NCBI GenBank assembly: GCA_021799405.1
Contig: JAJZAL010000010.1
Location: 1 to 55,273, forward strand
Direction: 5' to 3'
Source: Acidobacteriota bacterium
GTDB taxonomy: Bacteria > Acidobacteriota > Terriglobia > Terriglobales > Acidobacteriaceae
Length of the DNA stretch: 55,273 nucleotides
The position numbers and the translations under genes were made by a program. Positions 1 through 9,437 of the stretch are shown here, piece after piece. Position 1 is the first letter of the stretch, and each line of letters opens with the position of its first letter. The notes under the pieces are model-generated. The model searched no databases, was not told where the DNA came from, and was given only the letters and a program-made list of their open reading frames with translations.

Positions 1-282
1 CCGTTTTGTTTGCGGCAGCGCGCACACTTCGCCGGGTAGGCATTTCTCCGCCGGACGATAGATGCGTCTCCAGGCGAAATACAACGCGACTAACGCGACG
101 GCAATGAATAGCGGTCGATAGGGTTCAAGGACCGTCAAATTTCCAATCCACGCGCCGCCGAAGCCGAGGGAAATCAGCACAAGCGGCCCCAGGCAGCATG
201 TCGAGGCGAGAATTGCCGCCAGACCTCCCAGCGCCAATATCCCGGATTTCGATTTCTCTGATGTCTTGGTTTCAGATGCCAT
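1..282 (-). CDS. merT: MerT mercuric ion transport protein (C-terminus cut by window edge)
   Basis: Inner-membrane protein that carries Hg(II) from periplasmic MerP to cytoplasmic MerA. The frame is open from ATG at 282 to the window edge, giving 94 residues. The first helix carries the vicinal cysteine pair (ASTCCLGP, about residues 27-34) expected in MerT TM1, followed by a glycine-rich segment and a second hydrophobic helix. A second cysteine pair (KCLPGEVC) lies near residues 80-87, matching the cytoplasmic loop cysteines of the family. It is divergent from merR across a mer-type operator, so it should be the first gene of a mercury operon that continues outside the window. Confidence 0.9.
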   Translation of the reverse strand, partial: MASETKTSEKSKSGILALGGLAAILASTCCLGPLVLISLGFGGAWIGNLTVLEPYRPLFIAVALVALYFAWRRIYRPAEKCLPGEVCALPQTKR

Positions 283-310
283 GTGTCTTGTTTTCCTTCT
301 CTCTGAATTC

Positions 311-342
311 AGAGTACTCTCCGTACATAGGTACGGAGTCAA
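311..342 (-). promoter_or_regulatory. mer operator/promoter, merT direction
   Basis: On the minus strand, TTGACT (337-342) and TACTCT (311-316) are separated by 20 bp, the over-long spacer typical of MerR-controlled promoters. Between them is a dyad, CTCCGTAC (319-326) and GTACGGAG (331-338), with a 4-bp centre. The -35 box nearly abuts the merR start at 345, so MerR binding should also repress its own gene. Confidence 0.88.
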
Positions 343-344
343 GC

Positions 345-752
345 ATGAAACCACGAATGACCATCGGAAAATTAGCCGAGGCCGCCGGAGTGGGTGTAGA
401 AACCATCCGCTTTTACCAGCGTTCAGGGCTGTTGCAGGAACCGGATCGTCCCTTGTCTGGATTCCGGGAATACACGGCTGAGGATGCCAGGCGCGTCCGC
501 TTCATCAAGCGGGCGCAAATGCTCGGCTTCAGCTTGAACGACATAGCCGGCCTGCTCAAGCTCGATGGCCCCCAAACCTGCAGTGTTACCCACGACCTCG
601 CGCTGGCGAAACTGCATCTCGTGGAAGACAAGATTGCCGATCTCGAAGCCATCCGTGACGCCTTGCAGCAGATGGTTCGGCAGTGCGAACTCAAACATAA
701 ACGAGGGACTTGCCCCATTATCCGGTCGCTGGCGCAAGATGGCGACCAATGA
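345..752 (+). CDS. merR: MerR, mercury-responsive transcriptional regulator
   Basis: Hg(II)-sensing repressor/activator of the divergent mer operon. The 135-aa protein has an N-terminal winged-helix domain (TIGKLAEAAGVGVETIRFY, residues 6-24), a long dimerisation helix (about 80-115) and a metal loop. Cysteines sit at 79, 114 and 123, the three-Cys arrangement that binds Hg(II) across the MerR dimer. I chose ATG 345 because the family begins there; the open frame from 198 overlaps merT and the operator and is not credible as coding. Length matches typical MerR (about 135-144 aa). Confidence 0.93.
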   Translation: MKPRMTIGKLAEAAGVGVETIRFYQRSGLLQEPDRPLSGFREYTAEDARRVRFIKRAQMLGFSLNDIAGLLKLDGPQTCSVTHDLALAKLHLVEDKIADLEAIRDALQQMVRQCELKHKRGTCPIIRSLAQDGDQ

Positions 753-814
753 TCAGCGCGCGCGGAGGTTCCCCGTAGTCTTCCGTCTCGAATGCAGAAC
801 TCGGCGGATCGCCC

Positions 815-846
815 TTGACTCCGGACTCAGGTACAGGGTTTAGGGT
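815..846 (+). promoter_or_regulatory. MerR-family promoter of the copper sensor/ATPase pair
   Basis: TTGACT (815-820) and TAGGGT (841-846) are separated by 20 bp containing an imperfect dyad (CCGGACTCAGGTACAGGG). The ATG at 853 is seven bases downstream of the -10 box, so this is a self-regulated promoter for the regulator and probably for the ATPase behind it. Two further promoters in the window (3906, 9158) share the spacer length and the GGG-TTTA right half. Confidence 0.82.
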
Positions 847-852
847 GGAAGC

Positions 853-1263
853 ATGAACAGGCTCACGGTTGGCCGACTGGCCCGGCATGCAGGCGTAAAT
901 CTCGAAACAGTCCGGTATTACGAGCGCCAGGGGCTTGTGTCTCCAGCGGCTCGCACCGAATCCGGATACCGCATCTACCAGCAGGAGGCGGTGCGCCGCA
1001 TCCGCTTCATCAAGCGCGCTCAGGAACTCGGCTTTTCTCTCCATGAAATCAAAGAGCTTCTTTCGCTAAGGGTTGATTCCGATGCGACAGCGGCGGACGT
1101 TCGGGTACGAGCGCAGGCCAAGCTGGTCTCGGTCGAAGAGAAGATCCGACATCTGCAGGATATCCAGCAGAGCCTCACGCGACTCATTGAGAGCTGTCAC
1201 GGCACGGGACCAGCGGCAGACTGCCCGATCCTTGAAAATCTCGATGGAAAGGATTTCGAGTGA
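853..1263 (+). CDS. MerR-family metal sensor (CueR/HmrR-like, monovalent-metal type)
   Basis: Regulator of 136 aa with the MerR winged helix (residues 4-22), a dimerisation helix and a C-terminal metal loop with Cys115 and Cys124 ([14 protein letters not shown]). The position that is cysteine in divalent sensors (Cys79 of MerR, also Cys in ZntR) is Thr/Ala here. In CueR-type sensors that position is also non-Cys (Ser77), which points to Cu(I)/Ag(I)/Au(I) rather than Hg, Zn or Pb. The gene directly precedes a CPC-type Cu ATPase, 124 bases before its likely start. Metal specificity is inference. Confidence 0.82.
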   Translation: MNRLTVGRLARHAGVNLETVRYYERQGLVSPAARTESGYRIYQQEAVRRIRFIKRAQELGFSLHEIKELLSLRVDSDATAADVRVRAQAKLVSVEEKIRHLQDIQQSLTRLIESCHGTGPAADCPILENLDGKDFE

Positions 1264-1387
1264 AACGAGTATTTCATCTTCAGACCTCGAATACCCTCAG
1301 AGGCGAGTGCGCGTTTCGCCACAGCGCGCTCAAATTCACGACATCCGGTGCGGGAGAATGCCAACTGCTCGAGGGGAGGTTTCAGCA

Positions 1388-3829
1388 ATGCAGAAGCTAG
1401 TCGACCATAGCGGAGAAAAATCAGAACAGGTGAAGGATCCGGTCTGCGGAATGACAGTCGATCCCACGAGCGCTGCGACATTGGTCGAACACGCTGGCCG
1501 GCCCTATTACTTTTGCGGCAAAAGCTGTGCCGAGAAGTTTCGCTCCAATCCCGTCGCTTACCTCCGGAAAGCGGAGAAACCGTCCGACGCATCGCCCAGC
1601 TCCGTGGCCACTTCTGAGTACACCTGCCCAATGCATTCCGAAATACGTCAGCAGGGACCCGGAAGCTGTCTGAAGTGTGGCATGGCTCTCGAACCTGTAC
1701 TCGCGTCGTTGCCGGTGCGGACCGAGTACACCTGCCCGATGCACCCGGAGATCGTGCAGTGGGAACCCGGCGCATGTCCGAAGTGCGGCATGGCCCTGGA
1801 GCCGCGCACGATCGCAGCGGAAGAACGAAATCCTGAATATGACGATATGCGGCGGCGATTCTGGATCAGTGTTGCCCTTACGATTCCCCTCCTGGGGATG
1901 ATGATTGCCAACTGGATGCCGGGCCATGCGCTTCAGCATGTCCCCGGAAGCGTTCTCCAGTGGATAGAATTCGCGCTCGCAACACCGGTCGTCCTCTGGA
2001 CCGGCTGGCCGCTCTTTCAGCGCGCCTGGGCATCCATCCTTCATCGCAGTCCCAATATGTTCACGCTGATCGGAATCGGCGCTGGCACGGCCTATCTTTA
2101 CAGCGTTGTCGCCATCCTGGCGCCGGGCTTGTTTCCAGTGGCTTTTCGCGACACGAACGGCCAGTTGGCAATCTACTTCGAACCAGCGGCCTTCATTGTC
2201 ACCCTCGTGCTTCTTGGGCAAGCCCTGGAATTGCGGGCACGCAGCCAGACCAGTGGTGCTATCCGGGCGCTTCTCGGGCTGGCGCCTCGTACGGCCCGAG
2301 TGATTCATGCAGATGGCAGTGAAGAAGACGTGGCGCTGGAGCGCGTGGTTGTGGGGGATCGCTTACGCGTTCGCCCGGGAGAAAAGATTCCGGTCGATGG
2401 CGTCGTGGTCGAGGGACAAAGCGCGGTCGATGAATCCATGATCACAGGGGAACCCATTCCGGTTGAGAAAACTACTGAAAGCAAAGTCACTGCCGGAACT
2501 ATCAACGGAACGGGCGCGCTCATCATGCGTGCGGAACGGGTAGGTTCGGACACACTGCTCTCGCATATCGTGCAGATGGTGAGCGAAGCCCAGCGGACCC
2601 GGGCCCCAATCCAGCGCCTGGCGGATGCGGTGTCAGCATGGTTTGTCCCGGCAGTCCTGATCGTCTCCGCCCTCACGTTCCTTGTGTGGAGTCTCTATGG
2701 CCCAAACCCGCGCTTGGCCCATGCTTTGGTCAATGCTATTGCGGTCCTGATCATTGCCTGCCCATGCGCTCTGGGGCTGGCCACTCCAATGTCGATTATG
2801 GTTGGGACGGGGCGAGGTGCTTCAGCCGGGGTCCTGATCCGCGATGCCGAAGCGCTCGAAGTCCTTGAGCGCATCGACACGCTCGTTGTAGATAAGACCG
2901 GCACCCTGACGGAGGGAAAGCCTCGTCTTGCGAGTGTGTCGGCGCTGCCTGGATTTCAGGAGCGCGAGGTATTGGCGCTTGCCGCCGGCCTTGAGCAGGC
3001 AAGCGAACATCCGCTGGCCTCCGCCATTATTGCGGGAACGCGAGATCAGGGCATTGCCAGCGATCATGCCGGCACGTTTGAATCGTTGACCGGAACAGGC
3101 GTTCGTGGATCGGTCGCGGGCCACGCGGTGGCAGTCGGCAGCATGCGACTCCAGCCCGAGATATGGAAATCCGACCCGACCCTTCTGGATCGTGCGAATC
3201 AGCTTCGCAGTGAAGGCCAGACTGTGGTCTTCGTGTCTGTGGATGGACGGCCCGCCGGCATGCTTGGGGTCGCAGATCCCATCAAGGCGAGTTCGATCGA
3301 AGCCATTCGGCTGCTTCATAAGAAGGGCATCCGGGTGGTCATGCTGACCGGGGACAATCGCACGACTGCCAAAGCCGTCGCCCACAGGCTGGGCATCGAT
3401 GAGGTGGAGGCGGAGGTGCTCCCTACCCAGAAAGGAGAGGTAGTCCGGAGGTTGCAGGAAAAAGGAAGAATCGTTGCCATGGCGGGCGATGGCATGAACG
3501 ATGCACCAGCGTTGGTAGCCGCGAATGTGGGGATTGCGATGGGAACTGGAACCGACATCGCAATCCAAAGCGCAAGCGTAACCCTTGTGAAGGGCGACCT
3601 TCGCGGCATCGCGCGAGCCATGGAACTCAGCCACAAGACAATGCGCAATATTCGCCAGAATCTGTTCTTCGCATTTGCCTACAACACTCTGGGCGTGCCG
3701 ATCGCCGCCGGAATCCTTTACCCGTTCTTCGGCTTGTTGCTGAGCCCGGTCATCGCCAGTGCGGCCATGACATTCAGTTCTGTTTCGGTCATCAGTAACG
3801 CCTTACGGCTGCGCAACATTCGGCTTTAG
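1388..3829 (+). CDS. copA: Cu(I)-translocating P1B-type ATPase with YHS and HMBD domains
   Basis: Exports Cu(I) or Ag(I) from the cytoplasm using ATP. The 813-aa protein starts with a YHS domain ([10 protein letters not shown], about residue 18) and two zinc-ribbon-like heavy-metal-binding segments (YTCPMHxE...[10 protein letters not shown]). Eight membrane helices and the P-type core follow. Motifs: CPC at 458-460, phosphorylated Asp at about 502 (DKTGTLT), [16 protein letters not shown]. The last helices carry YN and MxxSS, the Cu(I) site signature of P1B-1 pumps. ATG 1388 is chosen because GAGGGGAGG lies at 1371-1379; the frame stays open upstream but overlaps the regulator. There is no classical N-terminal HMA domain; YHS/HMBD replace it. 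Confidence 0.93.
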   Translation: MQKLVDHSGEKSEQVKDPVCGMTVDPTSAATLVEHAGRPYYFCGKSCAEKFRSNPVAYLRKAEKPSDASPSSVATSEYTCPMHSEIRQQGPGSCLKCGMALEPVLASLPVRTEYTCPMHPEIVQWEPGACPKCGMALEPRTIAAEERNPEYDDMRRRFWISVALTIPLLGMMIANWMPGHALQHVPGSVLQWIEFALATPVVLWTGWPLFQRAWASILHRSPNMFTLIGIGAGTAYLYSVVAILAPGLFPVAFRDTNGQLAIYFEPAAFIVTLVLLGQALELRARSQTSGAIRALLGLAPRTARVIHADGSEEDVALERVVVGDRLRVRPGEKIPVDGVVVEGQSAVDESMITGEPIPVEKTTESKVTAGTINGTGALIMRAERVGSDTLLSHIVQMVSEAQRTRAPIQRLADAVSAWFVPAVLIVSALTFLVWSLYGPNPRLAHALVNAIAVLIIACPCALGLATPMSIMVGTGRGASAGVLIRDAEALEVLERIDTLVVDKTGTLTEGKPRLASVSALPGFQEREVLALAAGLEQASEHPLASAIIAGTRDQGIASDHAGTFESLTGTGVRGSVAGHAVAVGSMRLQPEIWKSDPTLLDRANQLRSEGQTVVFVSVDGRPAGMLGVADPIKASSIEAIRLLHKKGIRVVMLTGDNRTTAKAVAHRLGIDEVEAEVLPTQKGEVVRRLQEKGRIVAMAGDGMNDAPALVAANVGIAMGTGTDIAIQSASVTLVKGDLRGIARAMELSHKTMRNIRQNLFFAFAYNTLGVPIAAGILYPFFGLLLSPVIASAAMTFSSVSVISNALRLRNIRL

Positions 3830-3905
3830 CGAAGGAGGTTCGCCTGAGGTATTCACACGATTGGAATATCGTGCTTGTAATTTCCGGGAATGCGCTAAAA
3901 GCCGC

Positions 3906-3937
3906 TTGACCCGATACCGTGGTACAGGGTTTACCTT
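3906..3937 (+). promoter_or_regulatory. MerR-family promoter of the second copper-type sensor
   Basis: TTGACC (3906-3911) and TACCTT (3932-3937) with a 20-bp spacer containing ATACCGTGGTAC. The ATG at 3944 follows six bases after the -10 box, implying autoregulation. The right half and -10 (GGGTTTACCTT) are identical to those of the 9158 promoter, suggesting the same regulator reads both. Confidence 0.82.
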
Positions 3938-3943
3938 CGATTC

Positions 3944-4351
3944 ATGAGCAAGCTAACCATCGGTGGATTAGCCAAAAGTGGCGGCGTCAATCTGCAGACG
4001 ATTCGTTACTACGAGCGCCAGGAACTCCTCACGCCTGTGGCCCGCACAGAGTCCGGCTATCGTATCTACCAGCCGGACACAGTACGTAGGCTTCGCTTTA
4101 TTAAGCGCGCCCAGGATCTGGGTTTTTCTCTGAGGGAAATCAAGGATCTGCTATCCCTGCGGCTCGACAAACACACGACAGCAGCCGACATTCGGGAGCG
4201 GGCAAAAGTGAAGCGGGCCGATGTCGAACAGAAAATCCGGCAGTTGCAGGCCATCCAGGCAAGCCTTTCGCGACTGATCAAAAGTTGCAACGGATGCGGA
4301 CCTTTGGAGGACTGTCCGATTCTCGAAAATCTTGATGGCGAGGAGTTCTGA
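3944..4351 (+). CDS. MerR-family metal sensor, second copy (CueR/HmrR-like)
   Basis: Regulator of 135 aa, closely similar along its length to the one at 853 (shared [11 protein letters not shown] and PILENLDG segments), so the two look like paralogs. The metal loop has three cysteines, Cys115, Cys118 and Cys124 (SCNGCGPLEDC); the divalent-sensor cysteine near residue 79 is again replaced by Thr/Ala. It lies between the Cu ATPase and the ABC exporter. Its operator matches the one before the CopZ/YPC-ATPase genes, so it probably controls those in trans (inference). Confidence 0.8.
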   Translation: MSKLTIGGLAKSGGVNLQTIRYYERQELLTPVARTESGYRIYQPDTVRRLRFIKRAQDLGFSLREIKDLLSLRLDKHTTAADIRERAKVKRADVEQKIRQLQAIQASLSRLIKSCNGCGPLEDCPILENLDGEEF

Positions 4352-4563
4352 CAGAAGATCACGGCTGAGAGCCAGGCTTCCGCCATCATCGACGATCCGG
4401 AGCAGATCCTTTTTGAGAAGCCGCGTGCAGAAGTGCGCATGTCAACGAGTTGAGAGCAAATCCATGTGGAAATCGAATGCGCTCTACAGTCTGCCGGCGT
4501 ATATCACTTGAAGATTTTCCCGATAGGCCATTGAAAGGCCTTACTACGGAGTAGCGCCACGCC

Positions 4564-5892
4564 ATGCATATGCACATTGTGTTGAGAAGGTCGATTCTAT
4601 ATAGCTTGATGTTGCTGGGGTGGGGTTCGCTTCACGCTGCTTATTCCCAGCAGGGGAATCCGTCTCCACTCACACTCCAGGAGGCGATCGATTTCGCAGA
4701 GCATCACAGCCCACTGCTAGCTGCAACCCAGGAGAGTGTGTCTGTCCGCCAGGCTGAAGTGGCTGCGGCCAAGGCCGAGAGGCTGCCACATGTCGATGTA
4801 GGCGCCGCTCTGCGCGGAAGTAACCAGCTAACGGAGAGCGCTCTGGGATTTCCTTTAACTCCACTGGCAGACATACCTAACCAGCCGTTCGCCAATGGTC
4901 ATTTGAATGGTTTTGTGGCCGCAACTGTGCCGGTCTATACCGGTGGCAGGATTGCGGCGGAGAAACGGGTCGCCGAGGCCGGGCGCAGCTTGGCTCAGGC
5001 TAACGTCCATGACGTTGAGAGCAATTTGAGATTTGAAGTCGCCACGACGTATGCCCGGTTGGTGCAGGTTGAAAGGGATGCGCAGGCCGCGCAGGAGTCT
5101 GTAGCGGCGCTTACTGAGAGTCAACGGATTGCGAGGCAGATGCTGAGCGTCGGCAAAATAGCGCGTGTGGATCTACTCAAAGTCGACACCCGACTGGCGG
5201 ATGTCCGAGCAGAACTCATTGATTTGAACAACGAACAACAAATTCTGGCCGGCCAATTGAATGCCCTGATGGGACGGCCTGTTGACATGCCGGTGATCGT
5301 GCAAACTTCGCTGCCTCATCCGGAGGCAGTGCTTTCTGCGACTCAGGCCGCCGCCGCTGCCGCGATTGGAAATACCCGGTATCAGGTTGCGGAGGTACAG
5401 GCTAAGGTTGCTCAGAAGGCCGTAGGCCTGGCAAAGTCCCAGCTTCGGCCGACGCTTTCCTTTACGACGGACTTCTTTAAGCAGAGCCCCGATCCATTCT
5501 CTATATATCGCGGCGGAGTGATCGCCGGGTTCTCCTTGCGTTATCCGATCTTTGACAGGGTGCTGAACCATCGCATTCAGGAGGCCAAAAGCCAGGAAAT
5601 GGAAGACCGCCGGAGAGCGGATCAGGCGCGATTGGATGCAATGCAAAGGGCGCGCACGGCAGCCTTGCAGGTCCGGGATGCGGAAGCGCGCATACAGGCC
5701 ACGCAGTCCTCGATTACGGAGGGGCGGGAAGCATTGCGCATTGAACAAGAAAAGTTGAGGTATGGGCGTGGAATCATGGAGCACCTCCTGGATGCTCAGG
5801 CCGCGCTTTTGACGACAGAAGCGGATTACTATCGCGCGCTGGCCGACTACACGATCGCCACGGCGTCGCTCAAGCGCGAGACAGGACAGTAA
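4564..5892 (+). CDS. TolC-like outer membrane efflux protein
   Basis: Outer-membrane channel of 442 aa with an N-terminal signal peptide (hydrophobic segment at about residues 9-28, ending around LHAAYSQQ) and the repeated coiled-coil architecture of outer membrane efflux proteins (LTLQEAIDFAEHHSPLL start; YTGGRI segment at about 120). An in-frame second ATG lies at 4570. It is the first gene of a tight four-gene export operon: 10 bases to the fusion protein, a 4-base overlap to the permease, then 12 bases to the ATPase. The 212 bases before it contain no further gene and no clear MerR-type promoter. Confidence 0.88.
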   Translation: MHMHIVLRRSILYSLMLLGWGSLHAAYSQQGNPSPLTLQEAIDFAEHHSPLLAATQESVSVRQAEVAAAKAERLPHVDVGAALRGSNQLTESALGFPLTPLADIPNQPFANGHLNGFVAATVPVYTGGRIAAEKRVAEAGRSLAQANVHDVESNLRFEVATTYARLVQVERDAQAAQESVAALTESQRIARQMLSVGKIARVDLLKVDTRLADVRAELIDLNNEQQILAGQLNALMGRPVDMPVIVQTSLPHPEAVLSATQAAAAAAIGNTRYQVAEVQAKVAQKAVGLAKSQLRPTLSFTTDFFKQSPDPFSIYRGGVIAGFSLRYPIFDRVLNHRIQEAKSQEMEDRRRADQARLDAMQRARTAALQVRDAEARIQATQSSITEGREALRIEQEKLRYGRGIMEHLLDAQAALLTTEADYYRALADYTIATASLKRETGQ

Positions 5893-5902
5893 GAGGTGAG
5901 GC

Positions 5903-7120
5903 ATGGACAGGTCTGAAGAGTCACAGCAAAGCGACAGATACAGCATGAGGAAGCTCGGCAAGCGCCTGGTGTATGTCTTGCTCATCGTGATTGCATTTTT
6001 TGTCGTGAAGGCAAAGTTCCTCACGCCGCCGCAGGTGACGGTCGCGCAGGTGCGGCGCCAGGATTTCACCTCCGAGGTAGAAGGCACAGGGACCCTCACG
6101 GTCGATCAACTCGCGGCGATCAGCGCAAAGATTCCCGGAAGGATCGAGCAGGTCTTGGTGGATCAGGGAGATTTTGTTCACAGGGGGCAGGTGCTCGCCA
6201 CATTAGAAGACACGGACATCCAGAGAGAATTACAAAACGCGCAGGCGCGCTTGAATGCGGCGCGGGCGGCAGTTCTGGCGGCACGCGCGACGTTAGCCGC
6301 AAGGCGAGCGACGGAATGGCAAACGCAGCGCGATTGGAAGCGCGAGAAATTTCTGGTTGCCACGGGCGCCGTCAGTCAGGAAGAAGCAGACTTCTACAAG
6401 AAGCAGTACCTGACTGCAAGCAGTGAAGTAAAAGCCGCCGCTGCCGATGTTGAAGCGGCCAGTCACGAGGTTACAGCGGATCAGGCCAATGTTCGCCTTG
6501 AGGACTTCAAGCTTTCGGAAACCAGACTGTTCACCTACCTGCCCGGCATTGTCGTCAACCTGCCGAAGCAGCCCGGGGACGCAGTTGTGCCCGGAGAGCC
6601 GGTACTGACGATTGCCGATCCGCGAGTCACAATGGTGGATGCCTTTGTGGATCAGAGATTTTCCGGCAAGCTTCATGCGGGCGAGCCGGCTACCGTCATC
6701 GTGCGGGGTCGAGACAACCATCCGTTTCAAGGGCATGTTTATCGCGTCAGCCCGCAAGCCGATCCCGGCACGGAGGAAATGACCGTCGAGGTCGCATTTC
6801 CACTGCCGCCGAAAGAACTTGAGATTGGGCAGTGGGCGGATGTTTATATAGATGTCGGCAAAGTGGATGATGCCATCGTGATTCCGAGTGCCGCCATCAT
6901 GACCATCACCAATAAGCACTTTGTATTGGTTGTGGATGCCAGTCACAAGATAAGCAGGGTGGAAGTAGAACCAGTCGCCAGCAGTCCCCGGTCGCCCCTA
7001 GTTGCAGTCCAGGGCAATCTCAGGGCCGGTGAACGGGTTGTGCTCAAGCCGATGGGATTGAAGCCGGGAGAGAAAGTTCGTGTGCACACGGCATCCTCTT
7101 TGAGTGGAGAGGACCAATGA
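5903..7120 (+). CDS. Membrane-fusion (HlyD/MacA-type) periplasmic adaptor
   Basis: Periplasmic adaptor of 405 aa linking the inner-membrane ABC exporter to the TolC-like channel. It has a cytoplasmic N-terminus, one membrane helix (about residues 20-38), a split biotinyl-lipoyl domain (ISAKIPGRIEQVLVDQGD near 70-90), a long alpha-helical hairpin (about 100-200), a beta-barrel and a membrane-proximal domain. The stop overlaps the permease start (ATGA), indicating translational coupling. Substrate cannot be told from sequence; the metal-resistance setting suggests a metal, metal chelate or toxic organic compound. Confidence 0.87.
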   Translation: MDRSEESQQSDRYSMRKLGKRLVYVLLIVIAFFVVKAKFLTPPQVTVAQVRRQDFTSEVEGTGTLTVDQLAAISAKIPGRIEQVLVDQGDFVHRGQVLATLEDTDIQRELQNAQARLNAARAAVLAARATLAARRATEWQTQRDWKREKFLVATGAVSQEEADFYKKQYLTASSEVKAAAADVEAASHEVTADQANVRLEDFKLSETRLFTYLPGIVVNLPKQPGDAVVPGEPVLTIADPRVTMVDAFVDQRFSGKLHAGEPATVIVRGRDNHPFQGHVYRVSPQADPGTEEMTVEVAFPLPPKELEIGQWADVYIDVGKVDDAIVIPSAAIMTITNKHFVLVVDASHKISRVEVEPVASSPRSPLVAVQGNLRAGERVVLKPMGLKPGEKVRVHTASSLSGEDQ

Positions 7121-8406
7121 ATCTGGCCGTCAAAGACATTCGCTACCATCTGTTCAAGTTCATCAGCTCGACGGTTGGCGTGGGTCTTCTCCTCATGGTG
7201 GTATTGACGATCGGCGGCATCATTCGCGGCGTCATCCTGGACTCATCCACAATTATTGACGCAACCGGCGCGGACCTATGGGTGGTTCAGAAGAACTGGC
7301 TTGGTCCATACGTGGAGATATCGAGACTTCCTGAGCGCTACTACCACGCGATTCAATCGATGAACGGAGTGGCGCAGTCAAGCCCGTTGGTCACGGCATG
7401 GGACCATATCGAACGGCCGATGCGCCCCACGCCCCTGATGAAGTTCATGTACATGAATACTGTCATCGGCACTCGAACTATGGTGCAGCCGGGTTGGATG
7501 GCGATGCCGCATGATTTGCGTTTTGTTGTGATCGGTTACGAGCCGGGTCGCATCGGAGGACCGCCGGTCATTGTTGCCGGGCGTGGAATCGAAGCCAGTC
7601 ACTATGAAATCGTTGCGGATGTCAAAACCGGTCTGCATGTAGGAGAACGAATTCGGCTTGGTAATTTTTACTATGCCGTGGTCGGGCTGACGAGGCACGT
7701 AGTGGCATTTACAGCCGATCCAGTCATCTATGCAACTCTCGACGATGCGCAGAACATTTTGTTCGAAGATGATCCGGATCTTCTCCGCAACATTCGCAGG
7801 CACGCGCAGCAGGAGGTTCTTGGAGCCGTTCCGGCAGCTCCACGCCTCAGCGAACCACTGGCAAGCCGGGCTTCACAGATTGCGGAAAACCTCAGTTTCG
7901 TGAATGCAATCGCGGTGAAAGTTAAGCCGGGGGTTCCGGTCAAAGAGGTCGCCAGAGAGATCGAGCGCTGGAAGCACCTTACCGTATATACCTCCGCGCG
8001 GGAGGTAAATATGCAGTTGATGGGGTCGAATCGGCTCATCCTGTTGCAGCTTTCGCTTTTCCGTCTCATTCTTCTGGTCATCGCGGGAGTGATTATCGGG
8101 CTCATCACCTATACCTTCACGCTGGACAAGCTGAAGGAAATCGCGGTGTTGAAGCTGCTGGGCACGCAGACGCGCCGCATCTACGCCATGATCCTCGAAG
8201 AGGCGGTGTTGATGGGATTGCTGGGCACCCTGCTGGGGGCGACGCTTGAGTTCGCCAGCGAGCCCTATTTCCCAAGAAGAGTGGTGGCCACGCGTGGCGA
8301 TGTCGTGCAAATGCTGGTCGTCATCACCGTAATCGCGGTTTTGGCCAGTATCATGGCCATCCGGCGCGCCACAAAAGTAGACCCACGCAGCGTACTGGGC
8401 ACATAA
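7117..8406 (+). CDS. ABC transporter permease, FtsX/MacB (DevC-like) family
   Basis: Inner-membrane permease of 429 aa with one N-terminal membrane helix (about 20-42), a large periplasmic MacB-type core domain (about 50-310) and three C-terminal helices forming the FtsX domain (LILLVIAGVIIGLITYTF onward). Unlike MacB, the ATPase is a separate polypeptide, as in DevBCA/LolCDE-type mechanotransmission exporters. The start overlaps the preceding stop and the ATPase gene follows 12 bases later. Confidence 0.87.
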   Translation: MNLAVKDIRYHLFKFISSTVGVGLLLMVVLTIGGIIRGVILDSSTIIDATGADLWVVQKNWLGPYVEISRLPERYYHAIQSMNGVAQSSPLVTAWDHIERPMRPTPLMKFMYMNTVIGTRTMVQPGWMAMPHDLRFVVIGYEPGRIGGPPVIVAGRGIEASHYEIVADVKTGLHVGERIRLGNFYYAVVGLTRHVVAFTADPVIYATLDDAQNILFEDDPDLLRNIRRHAQQEVLGAVPAAPRLSEPLASRASQIAENLSFVNAIAVKVKPGVPVKEVAREIERWKHLTVYTSAREVNMQLMGSNRLILLQLSLFRLILLVIAGVIIGLITYTFTLDKLKEIAVLKLLGTQTRRIYAMILEEAVLMGLLGTLLGATLEFASEPYFPRRVVATRGDVVQMLVVITVIAVLASIMAIRRATKVDPRSVLGT

Positions 8407-8418
8407 GGAGATGAACCG

Positions 8419-9138
8419 ATGGAGTACGCCATTCAAGCGGCGGACCTGGCCAAGAGCTATGGCGACGGGCATACGCGAGTCGAGGCGCTCAAAGGCATCC
8501 ATATGTCGGTGAGGCCTGGAGAACTCTTTGCCATCATGGGTCCGAGTGGATCGGGAAAGACCACGCTGCTGATGATTCTCGGGCTGGTTACCGAACCCAG
8601 CGAAGGGCGGGTGCTGCTCGAAGGGCAAGATATTTATAACGGAGCGCGACTCGATCTACAGCGCATTCGCCGCGAAAAAGTCGGATTTATTTTCCAGTTT
8701 TCCAACCTCATTCCGTTTTTGACCGCGAAAGAGAATGTCTTGCTATCGCTGGAATTGGTCGGCATCGTCGGGCGGCAGGCAGATGCTCGCGCGATGGAAC
8801 TGCTGGAGTATCTGGAGGTGTCTGACCGGGCCGCCCTTCTGCCCGAGCAGCTCTCCGGTGGCGAGAGACAGCGCGTGGCCGTCGCTCGCGCCCTGGCAAA
8901 CAACCCAGCCATCATCCTTGCCGACGAACCTACCGCTGCCCTCGATACCGAGCGCGGACTCAGTGTGATGCGGCTCTTGCGCAAGGTGAGCAAGGAACAG
9001 GGCACTGCCATTTTGGTGGTCACGCACGACACCCGCATGATCAGTGAAGTGGATGGCATCATTCACCTCATGGATGGACGGATGGTGGAGTCCGAAGGCG
9101 CAAAACCGCAGCCACACGGCGGGGATCGAAAACCATAA
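8419..9138 (+). CDS. ABC transporter ATP-binding protein, LolD/MacB/DevA type
   Basis: Cytoplasmic ATPase of 239 aa powering the permease at 7117. Walker A is GPSGSGKTT, the Q-loop follows FIFQF, the signature is LSGGERQR, Walker B is IILADEPTAALD and the switch histidine lies in VVTHD. Length and motif spacing match LolD-type subunits. With the three genes before it, it completes a TolC-adaptor-permease-ATPase exporter. A MerR-type promoter begins 19 bases after its stop, so the following genes form a separate unit. Confidence 0.92.
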   Translation: MEYAIQAADLAKSYGDGHTRVEALKGIHMSVRPGELFAIMGPSGSGKTTLLMILGLVTEPSEGRVLLEGQDIYNGARLDLQRIRREKVGFIFQFSNLIPFLTAKENVLLSLELVGIVGRQADARAMELLEYLEVSDRAALLPEQLSGGERQRVAVARALANNPAIILADEPTAALDTERGLSVMRLLRKVSKEQGTAILVVTHDTRMISEVDGIIHLMDGRMVESEGAKPQPHGGDRKP

Positions 9139-9157
9139 ACCGATTCTGCAATTCCGC

Positions 9158-9189
9158 TTGACTCTATACCGGAGTACCGGGTTTACCTT
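9158..9189 (+). promoter_or_regulatory. MerR-family promoter of the CopZ/YPC-ATPase unit
   Basis: TTGACT (9158-9163) and TACCTT (9184-9189), 20-bp spacer with ATACCGGAGTACCGGG. It shares GGGTTTACCTT with the 3906 promoter. A good ribosome site (AGGAGG at 9197-9202) and the chaperone ATG at 9208 follow. Confidence 0.85.
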
Positions 9190-9207
9190 GCGAACAGGAG
9201 GAAAGAA

Positions 9208-9435
9208 ATGACCACGAATCTCGAATTCATTGTTACAGGCGCACAGAAAATTCATTGCGAATCCTGCGAAAGCCGCATCGTCCGGGCATTGCAGCGAGTT
9301 CCGGGAATAGGCAGCGTAAGCGCCAGCGCAAAAGAGCAGCGCATCTCCGTTTCCATCGATGCGGATCAGGCAACGCCAGAGCAGGTGCAGGCTAAGCTAC
9401 ATGAAATCGGATACGACGTAACAACAAGGAGCTAG
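9208..9435 (+). CDS. CopZ-like heavy-metal-associated (HMA) chaperone
   Basis: Soluble 75-aa ferredoxin-fold metallochaperone that would deliver a soft metal ion to the ATPase encoded two bases further on. It has one HMA domain; the metal site is CESC (about residues 18-21, preceded by His) instead of the usual GMTCxxC context. The C-terminal beta strand (IGYDV) is typical. It is preceded by AGGAGG and directly under the MerR-type promoter, so it should be metal-induced. Confidence 0.88.
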   Translation: MTTNLEFIVTGAQKIHCESCESRIVRALQRVPGIGSVSASAKEQRISVSIDADQATPEQVQAKLHEIGYDVTTRS

Positions 9436-9437
9436 AC

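Noticed and set aside
198..344. Upstream extension of merR
   Set aside because: It would cross the mer operator and merT; MerR homology begins at ATG 345.
1073..1387. Open frame extending the Cu ATPase 105 codons upstream of 1388
   Set aside because: It overlaps the MerR-family gene, shows no family-like content, and a strong ribosome site precedes ATG 1388.
4520..4563. Palindrome TACTACGGAGTA as a MerR operator for the ABC operon
   Set aside because: No TTGAC-type -35 at the right distance and no 19-20 bp spacer arrangement; too short to support.
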